Assembly: GCF_018139145.2 (NCBI RefSeq) | Contig: NC_059482.1 | Location: 4,166,294 to 4,230,293 of the forward strand | Reading direction: 5' to 3' | Length of the DNA: 64,000 nucleotides | Source: Gymnogyps californianus | Lineage: Eukaryota; Chordata; Aves; Accipitriformes; Cathartidae | Shown: piece after piece, positions 1-13,600 of the stretch | Layout of the letters: the number at the start of each line of letters is the position of its first letter | How positions within the stretch are numbered: position 1 is the stretch's first letter | Made by a program: the position numbers and the translations under genes | The notes under the pieces: model-generated | Databases searched by the model: none | Told to the model about the DNA's origin: nothing | The model's input: only the letters and a program-made list of their open reading frames with translations

Positions 1-3000
1 TATTCCTGTAGTTTCCTTATGCCAGTATCTGATGTCCGTGAAAAGCTCACATAGAGGGGAAAAAAACCTAGCCCAAAGCTACTTCACTATAAGAGAGATC
101 TGCATTCAGAATAGTACCAAGGAAACTCACGTAAAAATCCAGGCCTGGATCATCAGCACCAAGTAGAAGCGCTTAAGAAGCACCTTATCAGAATATTACA
201 GTAGATTCAGCAAGAGGGATAAAAATCCAACTCAGATTTCATTATTTCCATACTTGATTCCTGCCATAATTACACCAGTTGTAAAAATCAATCATATGTC
301 TAAAAGGGAAGGGCTACAGAAGAACCTTCCGGTGTTTCTCTTCTGAAAGTTATATTCTGTTATATCATCAGTAATAAGTACCATAACTAAGTAATAAAAC
401 AATCATCCTGAAACAACACTTAACATTTTAAATCTTAAATGAAAAGGTCTACTGCTTCATACCTGACAATTTTGTTTAAAAAAATCCTTTAGGACTTAAT
501 GTATTAGCGTAGAACTCCATACAGGCATATATAATAAAGTCATAATATCTTCCAAAATTTCCTGATTGCCAGTTGTCGCATTCAGCCAACAATTAGTCAG
601 TTAGACACTAACTACAACTCAACAGGTTTTATCTTGGCTTTAATAATTTCTTTTCATCAGCTTTCAAGAAACTGTGACTATTGTCAATAAGAACAAATGG
701 AGTGATACAGAATTTTTCTTCTGCCTAAAGTTAAAGCAGATGAGGTACAATTTATATTGACCTTGCAGGGCAATGAAGCCCTGACAACGCCTCTGTGAGA
801 ATCCAATGATGTTTCACTTTATTTATTTCAGACAAACGGTGTGATCATTTGCTGATGTTCCACCATTTGCCTTTAAGTCCGCATCCAGGTCCACATCACT
901 TCCCACACAGACAGGACGCAGACCAAGTACCTTCCTAGTTCCACGGCTTCTTTTGTTTTCGCCTACCCACTTTGGAACCCCGCATCAGGAATTGTTCCTT
1001 TGCTATACAAAAAGCCATTTTGTTAAAGAATTTTCTTATTAAAATTCATAACCTTAAAGGTACCATTTGACAAATACTAAAGATAATCGGATTGCACTCA
1101 TGAACAGAGAATACTAATAAAACAAAGGAAGTGCTTTTATGTCCTCAATCAACAGGTCTTGTACTGTCCTTTAAGTGTCTTACACTGTCTTTTAAGAAAA
1201 TATCCATTAAAATTTTCTAATTAAAATTTCACTTGCAAATCACTGTTCTTGAAATCTCTTCACCAGAACAACAAAGCAGGTAACAATCATAAAACTTTAT
1301 GCCTCGAGGATCTACTTCTCCAAATTATGTAAGTTTTCATTAGTCTGATGTTTTACTTTTACCTAGCTATCCTGAAGCTTTCCTAACTGCCTAGTTCCAC
1401 ACCAAATTAGTTAGAGCTGTTCTCCGTCTGAGAGACTTTTATATGAGAATTTCACAAAAATCATCTCAGCTCAAAGACAACAAACTCCAGGAAATTTCAA
1501 AGCTTCAGAGAGATGAAAAAGCTATGAGCTACTCATGATTAAAGACAAAAAATTATTACACAGTTCAGCAAAGGTACATGAATAGACTCATACAGCACAA
1601 TTACTATGTTTTTTACAGGATATTTTTAGGAAAGAGAGGGTGAAACCATACAGGTTGAAACCAGCTCTATCTGTAATTCCAAGTCTGATACATAGGTTCA
1701 TACCTGAACGGTGCTTGCAGGCTTCAGTACGGTCATTTCCAGAGTTGATAAAGATAATGCTATCGGCTTATTAAGGTATAAGTATGCATGTTTAAAGAAA
1801 TTAAACTAATTTCCTACTGATACAAAGATACCTAAAGGAAATTGAAGGTCAAATAGATTTATGCCATAAGTGATTCAGAGATTGTGAAATGTTCTAACAG
1901 AATTTAAAACTGCATTTTGTTTACAGAATTTTGCATTTCTGAATAAAACTGTAACCAAGGGTCCATTCCTCAGAGTTATCACGCAAGTGGCATAAAAACA
2001 AAACAAAACAAAAAACACAGAAATCCATTTCAAGAGCAAGAATATTGGAGGGAACACTACACACTACAAAAGATAAATCAGTTTCAAATTATCTCCCAAA
2101 AGAGCAAAATATGTCAGCAGCATAGGTTTGCTGCTCTTTAATCACTGTTCGTTGAAATAACAGCAAATTAAAGGCCTGTTTTTGCAGGTTGTCAGATAAT
2201 TCCTGTGAGCTGCTAAGTGCCTCTGGCTTTGTGAAAGTCTAGAGAGTTTGAACCACCCAGTATACTGAAAACTCTAAGAAGTGCAACTAAATATTACAAT
2301 AAGGTAGCTAAATCTTATATTTGACTATATTTCATTGAAGTAACACAGATTCTGACTGGTTTTAGAAAAGACCTCTATGTTTCACACTGCCTGCTTCTGT
2401 ACCTCAGCTTGGGAAACGAAAGAAAAAAAGAAAAGAAAAGCAGCCTAGATGTGGTGTAAATCAGTATCACTCTTAAAAACCATAGAGTTAATCCAATTTA
2501 TCACAGTTGAGAATAAGACTGTAAGCACTTCTACATTGCTGCAATATGTTCACTGTCATTCTCTTCCTTCATCAAGTGATTCTGAAATGTAAAAAAGTCA
2601 ATCAGAAAGCTGAAGAGAAAGATCAACCTTCTTTTTACCACCAACCGTGATCAACACTTCAGGCTTCACAAGTTTTGTTGGACTGTGATCCCTGCAACCT
2701 GTTGACATCAGAACTGCAAACCCAGACACAAACACAAGCCTTTTTATTTCCATTCTTATCTATACTCCTATCACTGCATGCTGTAGTTTTAGATATACGT
2801 TGATCTTCCTAAAAACACTGACCACGCACTCTCTGAAATGGCTACACCGAATGCTCCCACATACCCACATTTCCAAAAGGGAGGGAGTTTTATAAGACCT
2901 TCAAAGATTTCCAGCGTGGCTGATTCTGGGTGGGAAACTGGAAGAAAAGGGATGCAATTCTTGATTCATCCTGTTTCCAAGAGAGAGAAGAGGGGCCACC

Positions 3001-6000
3001 AAAGGCTCTCTAATAGCAAGGAATATCCCAACCTGTAAACCACTATTAGACAATTGTTGTGTTCCTGTGCATGGGAGAGAATACACTCCAATTATAACCA
3101 CAAGGAGGTGCCGAACCTGCTCCTTAAGGGCATGCTCATTTGAGAGAAAAGCTGGCATAGTCATAGCTGTTTGCTTGCTCAACTCTGGCTAAAAAGCAGC
3201 ACTGAGGACTGCCAATATTTATGTGATTCTCTCATTTCATTCAGAGAGCAAGAACAACCAGCCAAAAAGTCTTGGGGCACCCTGAACATAACAAGACAGC
3301 AATAGCACTCATTTCTCCTAACTGCTTTTCTGCTGAATAATCAAGCTTATATTAGTTTTGGAAGTTTTCCTCTTCCTGGGTAACTCAAGTGGCTTCTAAG
3401 CTGAAGACTCTGCACAGAGCTTAACCCTGCCAAAATTTACGCATGGGAATTGTCCCAAGGAACTGTATTTGCATGACTGGGTCTCATGAGATAGCAGGGA
3501 AGCGGTCTAGAGGAACAAGTACTAATGGAGGTTTTTCCTCAGGAAACCTGTGGGTTTGCCCATCAGAAATTACTCCAATTTCCACAGCTCACTGGTTGCC
3601 ACAGACACAGTTTCTTCTTTCTTTCTTTCCATTCATGCCTTTTGTGCTGCACAGGGGCAATCCATTTTTTATTCATAGGCTTTAGGAGGATCAGTAAATA
3701 CACTGTGGCATGGCAGACAGTTTTTAAGCTAACTTCTCCCCAGCTGTGACCTCCAGTTGCACATCTGAGGAGTGAAGTGAATCTTTGTAACATTGCATTG
3801 GTCTCCCTCCCAATACAGTCACTTGGTGTACTTTTACTGACTGAAGAAAATTATTGAAGAAGCGTCTTATCAACATATGTGCCAAATGTTCACGAGTGTA
3901 ACTGAATCTGCAGGAACACCGCTTTGGTGTTGAGCCAATATTAAGACATCAGTGTTCAGGATTTTCTCCCACTCTTCCAGTCCGTCAAGGAAGTGAAGCA
4001 CACATGGATGGATGATGCGCTCAGTCTTCAGGGGCTGCGTTCCAGCTCTGTTCCAGCCAGATCTGAGTCTAAGACTAGGGGCCAAACAGGACCCCCACAG
4101 TCAAGTCACTGTACTGGTCCCCTTCTTATTTAACATCTTCTCTATTTTGTTACTGCCTTCTGAGACAAAACACTTTGTATTATCACAAGGCAGCTTTAAC
4201 ATACACTTGTAATCCTGCAATACAAATTATAACAGTAAGTTGAAAAAAGGAAAATGCTCCAGTGATTCAGCTCTTTTTGTCTCTGGACCTCTGTCTCTTC
4301 AACATATGAACTACCAAATCAGAGTTCACTTAACCTGCACCGGTGGCTCATAGAGATGCCTCCAGCCGACGAAATCCCATAGCAGAACATGAGCACCCTG
4401 CCTCTAGAATGTTGCTTTCCAAGCCAAAATATCAGTCCATTTATAATTAACAGTGATGATTCGCATCATACAAAGACAATTCAGCATGATTAAGTCTTCC
4501 CACCCCCCCAAACTTTCTGATAGTTAAGACCCCACCTCACAAACACTTTGTAAAGGCCCTGCATTGAATCCTGGTCTGCCCTGGATGCTCTCCCAGAGGT
4601 CCTCACACCTTCTGTCTGACAGCCATCTAGTGGTACCTGCACTACTTAGCAAGGTAAAGGAGCAGCTAACTCAGTGCTCAGACAGATGGGTCCTCTCCTC
4701 TTAGAGCTAGAAGCTGTTCTGGGAGGATGGAATTTATACTATAAACTTATGTCACTTCATTTATTTGCCATTATCCTATAAAAAATGACTAGGTATTTCT
4801 GTACATTGAACACATCACAATGCTGTTGGTGGCTGTCAACTTTTTATGGTTGCCAACTGCACTCTCCAATGCATCCTGCCTTTGAGGTGAGACGAGATAA
4901 TGGATAACAGGGCTAGCACTGCTTCTTCCTTCAAACAAATGTTGGTGCAAAACCTCCCTCTTTCCTGCAGCCAGGACTCTCTTCCTCTCTAGGGGGAAAC
5001 TAAGCATGGAGTATTCCTGCTTTCTTCCCGCTCTGCTGCCCAACGGGTGATTGCTCCAGGACATATACAAGGTATACAAGTGGTTCAACCATGGACACAG
5101 ACACTGAAGATACCACTCTAGCCTCTCGAAAAGTCTTGCTGAAAGGTTTTCATTATGGAACGCACACGGCAGTGATTCTTACGGCTGCCTTTAGCTGCTG
5201 TATACTCCTCCTCAGTGCCTTTCCTATCCTTCCCCTGCTTTCAACCATGCATCTTGTGCAACTCAAAAGTTGTCAGATTCCCTCTCCAGACTAAGCTCCT
5301 CACTACAGTCATTTCCAGTTGACTCAAAGGACTTCCTGCCCACTGTAACAAATACAACCTGAGCTTTTCTAGTTTCTTCCTCAGTTACCAATCGCATCCT
5401 TTCGTATTCTAAATGCTCAGATTTACACCACCTGCTCAGAATCACCTAGAGATCTTTGTCATGCTTTTGTCTTCACATATCCCCTTCTGTAATCTCCTTC
5501 TACTTGAGCCTTGGTTTGCGTTGTCCCCAGCAGACGCAATAAGAGCTAGAACAAATCTACAAGATACTTTGCATGACAAAGTAACAGAAACCCACGTGAT
5601 GCTGAGCACATTTCTAAGCTCAGTAGACCATTGCACTCATTCCTAACTATAGACATCGTTCACTAGTTTTGAGACTTTACAGGTGCTGCATTGCCTTGAG
5701 GTTCTGAGAACTGTGAAATTAACAGTAAAATATCTTGGGTAGCTTAGCATGAAGGCAAGAAGATTGCAAATTAACGTTAAGTTTTATTCAGGTTTACCCA
5801 GAGGGCAGGAATGTATTCTAGTGTTACGGGAAGAAAAAAAAAGGAAAAAGAAGATTTTAAAGAGTCAGCATGAGTATTCAGATTCATATATTACAAGCAA
5901 CCCAAAGAAAACTAACTGCCTCCAGTGTTTGCCTTTAGCTGTACATGTAGGGGTTAATTCATGGTAGATAGATTGACGCAGTTCAGGGGAACATCTCATT

Positions 6001-7590
6001 GCGAAAAGCATGATTTGACCCCAGAATACAGTAGCTAGTCAAACTACTACCTGAGTGGCATCAGGGATATTACTCGGCCAGGGTTCCTACTAGAAAGAAA
6101 TGTTGTAAACAGAATTTGAAGGAACATGAGTTCTGGTCAGCTACAACAATAAAGATATTGGCAGATCTCAGCACACTGGACTTCAAGCTTGCTTTTCCTC
6201 TACCTTCAATACATTCAAGCCCTAACTTAATTAAACCCTTCGGCTTATCTCAGTGGAGATGCCTTGTTGAGAACTTGTATGCAATGCTTTCCTCCAGCAC
6301 TCAGAAGGGATACATGAAACCCTACAACCAATAAATAATGCAAGAGAAACTAGTTCTAACTTTAAAGATTGACAGAGAAACCCCCCCTTATTTCCTCCAG
6401 CCTAAATTCTCTACAGAAAAGAAGATACTTTTCCTTCTGTCTGCCAGCATGCTGACCGCCCAGTCCCAGGTGTCTGAACCTCCCATGCTGTTCCTAGCAA
6501 TTTATAGTGACCCCAGCCAGCCCTCATCCCCCGCCTGATTAATTAACACAGAGATGTTTCTTCACTTGCTGTGGCTCTGTGTCTCTTGTAAAGTCCTGCA
6601 AGCAACCAAAAGGAAGAAGAGAAAGGGAAAAGCTTTAGCTGGCACTCATCCAAACATATATCTTTACGTGGAAGATAATACCCTTAGGGAGGAAAAATGA
6701 CACAATAAGTTTCCCAGGACATAGTGCAGCAAAAGAATGCTGTGTTACACACTCTCTGAGAAATTCACTTTCAGCTTTTTTGCCCCTATTAAAAAAGGCA
6801 GCAGGTTTTGTCATAGACTTTATACTAGCTCCTTTCACAGTTCAGAGGCATCAATCACAGAGAGGTCTCAGGACCGGCCCTCCTTCACAATGAATTCACA
6901 CTGAAAGAAGTAAATAGAATTGATTACTGATGTGTACCTTTCCAGAATGGAAGCTCCAAGTAACAGCTCAAAAGCTACCTGGGAGCTCCTGGTGAAACAA
7001 ATTCCTTCTTTTTTCAATGTATCAGAGCAAGTGGACCAAATTACAGAAGTATTAAAAATCAGGCTAGTATTTTGTCATTTACAAATGCAAATACAATGTG
7101 TGCAAGCATACAGAAAAGCAAAAAAAATTACTCCCTATAGCTCTAAAACTTGAAAAGGTGGGTGGGAAGAAAACGTAACAAAATGAATTTATGTTTAGAC
7201 CTCAGCCTTTTCTCTGCAGATAAATCTCTGTTGAAATTAAACACAAGTAAACCAGTTTAAAAAATCTAACCACAAAACCAAAAGAGAATTCAAGTTAGTA
7301 ATGTAAGAGCAATAGGAAAATAGGGAATATTGAAAATGAACTCACATCTTTATATTGGCAAAAGATTAAATGCCATGTTTAAAAGATTTAAATTCCTTCA
7401 TCATGTTTTTATACTACATTAAATTTATTTAATCTATAATTGTTGTATTTTTGACAATGGTTTCTTTTTACACTGAGTAGCATGATATCCAATGCTACTT
7501 GAAGTACAGCATAAAATTCTTAAAATAATTATTCTTGAACACAGTTGTTATTACTGTACTATGTTACATTGACAAGCACCTACAAATGTA
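1..7590. other. Intergenic, AT-rich; nothing assigned
   Basis: No exon with credible splice sites, no RNA gene and no recognisable repeat family was found. Open frames are all under 100 codons, contain no recognisable domain and are scattered over both strands as in random AT-rich DNA. Purine-rich runs occur near 2420-2445 and 5827-5850. Confidence 0.6.
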
Positions 7591-7594
7591 GTTC

Positions 7595-7670
7595 CATTGA
7601 ACTGGAAGATGGTTTTGACCATCCAGTCTGGCCTGCAGACTTTTCCTTCACATTAAGCCACTGAAATGAC
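7595..7670 (-). mobile_element. Possible CR1/L3-like fragment
   Basis: GAACTGGAAGATGGTTTTGACCATCCAGTCTGGCCTGCAG resembles the reverse complement of a CR1-family tail (tract ending CCATCCAGTCTGACCTCCTG). Only about 40 bases look alike, so this is tentative. Confidence 0.35.
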
Positions 7671-10600
7671 TGAATCGAAGTCTGACACAGGGTTACTCAT
7701 CGCTAATTGTCTGTAGGTCCAGCAACATTGTATACTGAGTATATTACCTGTAGAGAAAATTAAGATGTCTGCTCAAAAGGTCGATGCAAAAGGTAAAGGA
7801 GAGTGATTTATTATGAACATTTTCCATGTGTCTTAGTGGTTCCACATTTTTATGTAATGTTCTTATTTTCAGCCATCTATTTTTAAAACATCTCAGAAGG
7901 ATGTGCTAGTGAGTGAGTCAGTGGGAAGATCTGAAGGAGGCAAATTAAAAAGAGAAAAATGAAGCACAGTGGACAAGGTTAAGAAGGCAAGTCCATGCCC
8001 AGGGAACTGGGCTGGAATATGTACAATGTAGGATAGCTGTCTCACTGCCATAAAAGCACATTTTGAAATGTGGCTTTAATTGTAGTCCTAAAGCTTGTCA
8101 TCACCAGGTCTCACTGGTTTTCACTGCTCTACTGACTTGTCTGTGATGTACTGTAAGCCTGCATTTTGTGTGGCATGCACCCAACAACAAAAATGTGACC
8201 ATTTCCCCTCCCACGTGACAGCAGTAAATATGCAGTAAGGTTAACAGCAGAAGCAGTATGTTCATTAGTACTATTTAACAAGTAGATTTTCCCTACTTCA
8301 AGAACAGCACAAAATCATTAATTACGTTATCGACAACATGTGAAGATTCAAATGCTGGGAGAGCACCACACAAGATTTTCACAAATTCCAGCTGAAAACC
8401 AAAGCTGACGCCTGACTTAAAGTTACAAAGCTCAATCCTGACCCAACTCTACTTCTCTGCCCCTTATACATTAATGTACTGAAAAAGCCCCTCAGCTGTT
8501 TAAGTATCACGTACTAAGCATGAAGCAGCACAGCGGGTCCATGAAGAGTAGCTTAAAGCGTACATCTCAGTCTGATCAGATATTTTGCTGTTGGCATGCT
8601 AGTTTTTAAACTTACTTAAAGTTATCTTTTTGCCAGCTTGCATGATTGCTGCAGTGGAACCTGGAGTTTTAGGATGATTTTTTTATGCAGAAAATGAGCA
8701 GAAAGCGGCAGATTAGGAATACATATCTTTTGAACTAGCATAATACTGCTGAAATGTCTTTAAGAGAAATTGTTGATATGACATTTTTGTCTCAAACTGT
8801 CCTTTCTTCAAAAAAATATTTTTTCCTCATATCAACAAAAAATATTAATGACATTTTGCAGATTTTTTTCTATTTTTTTTTGCTTTTTACCAAACAGCTG
8901 TTTTTCTTCCCAAGACAATTAAAATTGCTGATTTATGTGAAGCTAGATCACATCTTTAGACATAAATACCACCCGTAATTAACAGGTTTTCTTTTCTTAC
9001 TTGTTTACTGATGAAGTGGAAGAGTGGACCTTTGGTCTGCTTTAAGAGAATATAAAATAAAACCCAGTAATAACTGACCATCTATGATGAGGATACCTGA
9101 AATAACTGAGAATACTGTGATTAGAAAGTTCACTGAAAAAAAAAAAGAAAATTGAGGAGGAAAAAAACCCCCCACATTTCATTTTTTTTCTGTAACAGCA
9201 GAAATTTTAACATAAGCTTTTAGCTGGCAGCAGCTAAACATGAATTGTTTCTTAGGCTGAATTATCATTACATGTTTCATAAGGATTAACAAGTATGTTG
9301 TTATTAGAGTAGTCAGTGATTCAGTATGCCAGAAGATTGGAAGATTAAACAAAAGCTAATCTCTAGAAAAGTAGGACAAAATCCTTTGTTTCTTTTTCAG
9401 GGAAAAGAATTCACAGCTTGCAGGTTCTCAAAAGCTGGCTTCCCCCTTGCTGTCTTGGTAAGACAAAGTTTTTCTCAACAGCAATACTTTCCCATCCACC
9501 TCTCCCAGAGGAATGCAGCTTCCAACAACTGTGTACTACAGAACATTAGGGATCAGGAAGCACCAGTGTTGTTCATTTTTTTGACAGCTTAGCACTAACA
9601 ATAATGAATTTTTCCATAAATGCGGCAACTCTTTTGTTGCACTGGTGGTCCGAGTTTGACACAACTGGAAAAGGCTGACACGTCAGATTGCTACAAAGTT
9701 TGAAGAGGTATTCAGCAACCCACTGATAAACAAAATGCTGTGAAAAGTGTTTACGTGTATTTTAAAGAAAACTGTTGGCAGATTCAACATTTATTTTAAC
9801 TTGAATGCACAGTATAAAGCATGTTTCAAGTTCTTGTCACTGACTTATCAGCTGTAGGATCCATCTAAGAGAACAACGAAATCAGTTTGACACGTCATGT
9901 TCTACCAAAAATCTCTTACTACAAGGGATTGTCACTTTCACATAACTGCGAGTGCTGCCAACCTTTAATTATTTTCAAAAGAGAACAACAATCAGAGTTT
10001 CGGATGCAAAACCTGAAATCATATTATTCCGGGTTATAAGCAATGCCTCCTTATTCTTTTCTTTTGTTTCCATGACGGTCTGTAAATCTAATCCAAAGCA
10101 GGTGCACGTTCAGGTCTTAGCTTTTGGCACTCTGTTTCTAAACGCAGAAACAATGTGCTATTGACATATTGATGGAAAAGGTTCTATCCAGTTCTTGATT
10201 AGGCAGCTATGTCACATTCTTCAAAAGAACAACGAAGTAGATAAATTTTCATTTAGCATGATATTTAAATAATGTTCATTTTTTATATGAGAAAGACGGT
10301 GAATTTAAAGCCAACTTCCTAATACAATTGTACATCAGGTTTGCCTTTTATATTTAAGTATGACATTTTCAGCAGCACCTCTCACCAAGGTGGCATTCAG
10401 GACTCTGATAAACAGGTAAAAGATAACAATGATAGATACAGTTCTTGGTAACATAAGACACAGAGAGCAACTGATATGCCTCCTACACAATACTTAAGAT
10501 TTTCAAAGGTGGCTTAGGTTCTGGACATTTTAAAGTATTTAAGGGACCTTTGACAGCTATCAACAAAAAGTCTGCGAGTTTAGCACTCAACTCATGCAGG

Positions 10601-13600
10601 AAATTATGAAAATGGTCTAAAACAGCCTTTGAAATGTCCAAATAGCTTCAGTAGCTCTGGAAAATATTTAGTATCTTGCTGTATGACAGAGAAATGCCAC
10701 ATATTAAGTAGATCTCTTGCATACTTCTATTAAATATTCTCCTGCACTGGAAGAAAATTCTCATCCAAGTGCAGGAGATTGGCCAGGAATGGCAGTAGCA
10801 CAAATATCGCAGCTCCTAGGATTTATCCAGGGGAGAGTGAAGCTTTAAAACATTTGCAATTCATACCTGAGTGATCTCTTACTTTCCTCCAGGCTCCCTC
10901 TGCAGTCATGTTCTGCTGAGAGTCCCAATTAAACAGATGCAGCTGCTAAAATTAGTTCTCTTAACAGCGATGCATCGGTTCATGCCTCTCCTTGGGATCA
11001 AAGGCACCTCAGTGGGAGTGACTCTCTGAGAGCTGGAAAGGTCACCTAGGACGTTCCTGCTCATCGGCTCTGGGGTCAGACCTTTCCCGTGGCAAGGTCT
11101 GGACGCAGCAGTTGGTAGTGGGCATTTTTGCCTTCAAGGAAGTTCTGACATGGATGCAGTGATCTGCTAAGAAATTGGCAGCAGCAGGACTGGGGTCTTA
11201 GGTCTGCACAGTACATCCTCTTCAGTTGGACTAAGTAGGAAAATGTAAGAACCAACTTTGACTTCCCGAATTAATTAATTTTAATATTTCTTGTCAGTCT
11301 TGCAGCACACAACTGTCTATCCTTTGAGACTGAAACTCAGCATAGACTGACAAGCCATCGATAGTGCTAAGCTGCAGGAGAAAAACGTTGAGACTACTTA
11401 TCAAAGTACATGAAACATTCATCCCAAGAGGATTAGGCAAATTACAACAAGCTTAAAAGTCCTTGTTCCTTTTATCTCTATTTTGCTTTGCTCTCCATCT
11501 CCTACGTATCCCACTTATGCTACCTGACTTAATGTTGCCTTGTACCTCTTCTCAAAAAACATGAACCAAATCAGTGTTCAGTGAATCCATGGGAGCCCTC
11601 TTACTGATTCGTAGTTTCAGTGAGGTCCACGTGTTAAGCATCATTGCATAAACAAGTGAGAGTGTGAGCTAGCTTTAAACTCAGGATACTCCAGGCTAAG
11701 GGCTAGTATGGAATGTTTATTAATCAGATCATATATTCACTTACTAGCTTGTTCTGTTCCCACAAGTTCCTCTATCCAGTCCCTTAAAATTAGAGTAACT
11801 ATTCCTCAGTAAATGAATAAAGTTTGTAGAGTTTCAGATCTCACAGTAAAAAATTAACTGTTATCAGTGTTACGATATTTAGCATCTGCTGCAAGTCACT
11901 CACAGCCAGTTATCAGCTCTTCTATGGCTCCCTAATGATTTTCTTAAGAGAGGGAGAGGCAAGGACAAACTACATTTGATCCACAGTGAGATGATTTAGC
12001 TCATGCTGGCAGGCAGATCTGGCAAATGTTTCTCTTGAGCGACATTTCTGATGGACATTGCTGCAGTGACACTTGCCAGAGCAGCATCTGCAAAAGAGTA
12101 TGGGATGAGCACATCTATACTCGTGTTCTGTGCAGGCCAGCTGAAAAAAGCTGTAAGGAAGAACTTAGCAGACGTTACTGTTTGCAAACAGCCATTTTGG
12201 AGGATCAATAGCTCCTGTAGCCTGGAGTTGTGTGTTTGTAACAAAACAAAGTGTTTTGTTAACTAAACACACATCAAGACTTAGAGTTTAGGTGACAATT
12301 CTTAGTTTTCCTGAGGCAGTTGGAAATTAAAAGAATGCAGAATCTGGAGAATTTTATGATCTTTTTACTAATATACATAAATTAGACATGAAAAATCATT
12401 TTCTACATACTGATTTACAGTTACCTGAAAATTCAGGCTTGAAAATAGGGATAATTGTTTCAGAGACATACTAATTGTTCTTTCTCAAATCAGCTTGTTT
12501 CGCCGTACATTAACAGTTCCCTGGTGGGCAGTTTTTTACCCTGAAAACATTGCTGATTTGTAATCTACTTTTGTATCTCCATACAGTTAAATGCCATAAG
12601 AAGTTTTTCTGTTTACTGGTTTTTCTGTAGTGACTGGTTGGGATCTTAAAACACACAGTAGGACAGCTATCCATCAGGAACGCCTAGCATAGCCTGGAGA
12701 AGAGGAAAATATTATGGGCAAAACCCAGTAACACATCCCTTCCCCAAAACCAAATGCAATCTTACACAACTGGTAGCTTTTAGAGTAGATCTGACCGGTG
12801 AGAGAAATCCCACCAATACACCATATCCACATGGAAGGAAATGGTAAAGTTGGAGGATGCCTTGTCCAGTGCTCCCATTTAGCTAGGTAATTGGGGTCCC
12901 AAATTATCATCATTTGCACTTATACCTTGTATCCTTGGTATTAGAAAGGCTGAACTACTGTTTATGACTGTTACTCAGGGTGAGGTGCATTAATAAGGCT
13001 CAGAGTGAAAGGGCATTAGAAATGAAGAAATCTGACTTTTATTCTTTGCATTTGTCAGAGGCCTAACAACAGGGTTATTCTGTACTCAGTCTACTAAATG
13101 GACATAGAAAAAATTACAGTTCCCTAGTTGTGAATGATTGATTACTCTCCTTGATTTCTAATTTTGCCTGAGTAAATATTTCAGGTTCTGGTCTTGAGGT
13201 TGTAAAATAAATCATAATATAATTATACCTTGCCAGTGTTTCAGAGGAAAAAAAGTGCATGAATTTATTATTTCTGATAAGCAGTCTTATAATAACAGAA
13301 GCCTGAGGTTTACCAGCAAGACAAACAAATTAACTACTTCTATCCGTGCATTTCATTCCAGATTAAAATGGCTAAACTCAGAATTTAAAACCAACTTACT
13401 TCATTCTGGAAGATGAGCAGGCTAGTGCTTATAGACACAAGGATCATGCAGCAGGACAAGCACTTGTACGTTTGGAAGGCAGCTGGTTTCAAGCTATCAA
13501 ATACATCAAGTCAAACAGTGTGCACTGAAGCACTGTATCTACTGTCAATGGATATAAATTGTTTTATTTTACATAATGAAAGTGCAACTTGTAAAGCCAG

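Noticed and set aside
5091..5294. 67-codon frame with a hydrophobic middle, considered as a GPI-anchor C-terminus of CDH13
   Set aside because: The cysteine-rich segment expected before the anchor signal is absent, and no splice acceptor or cadherin sequence precedes it.
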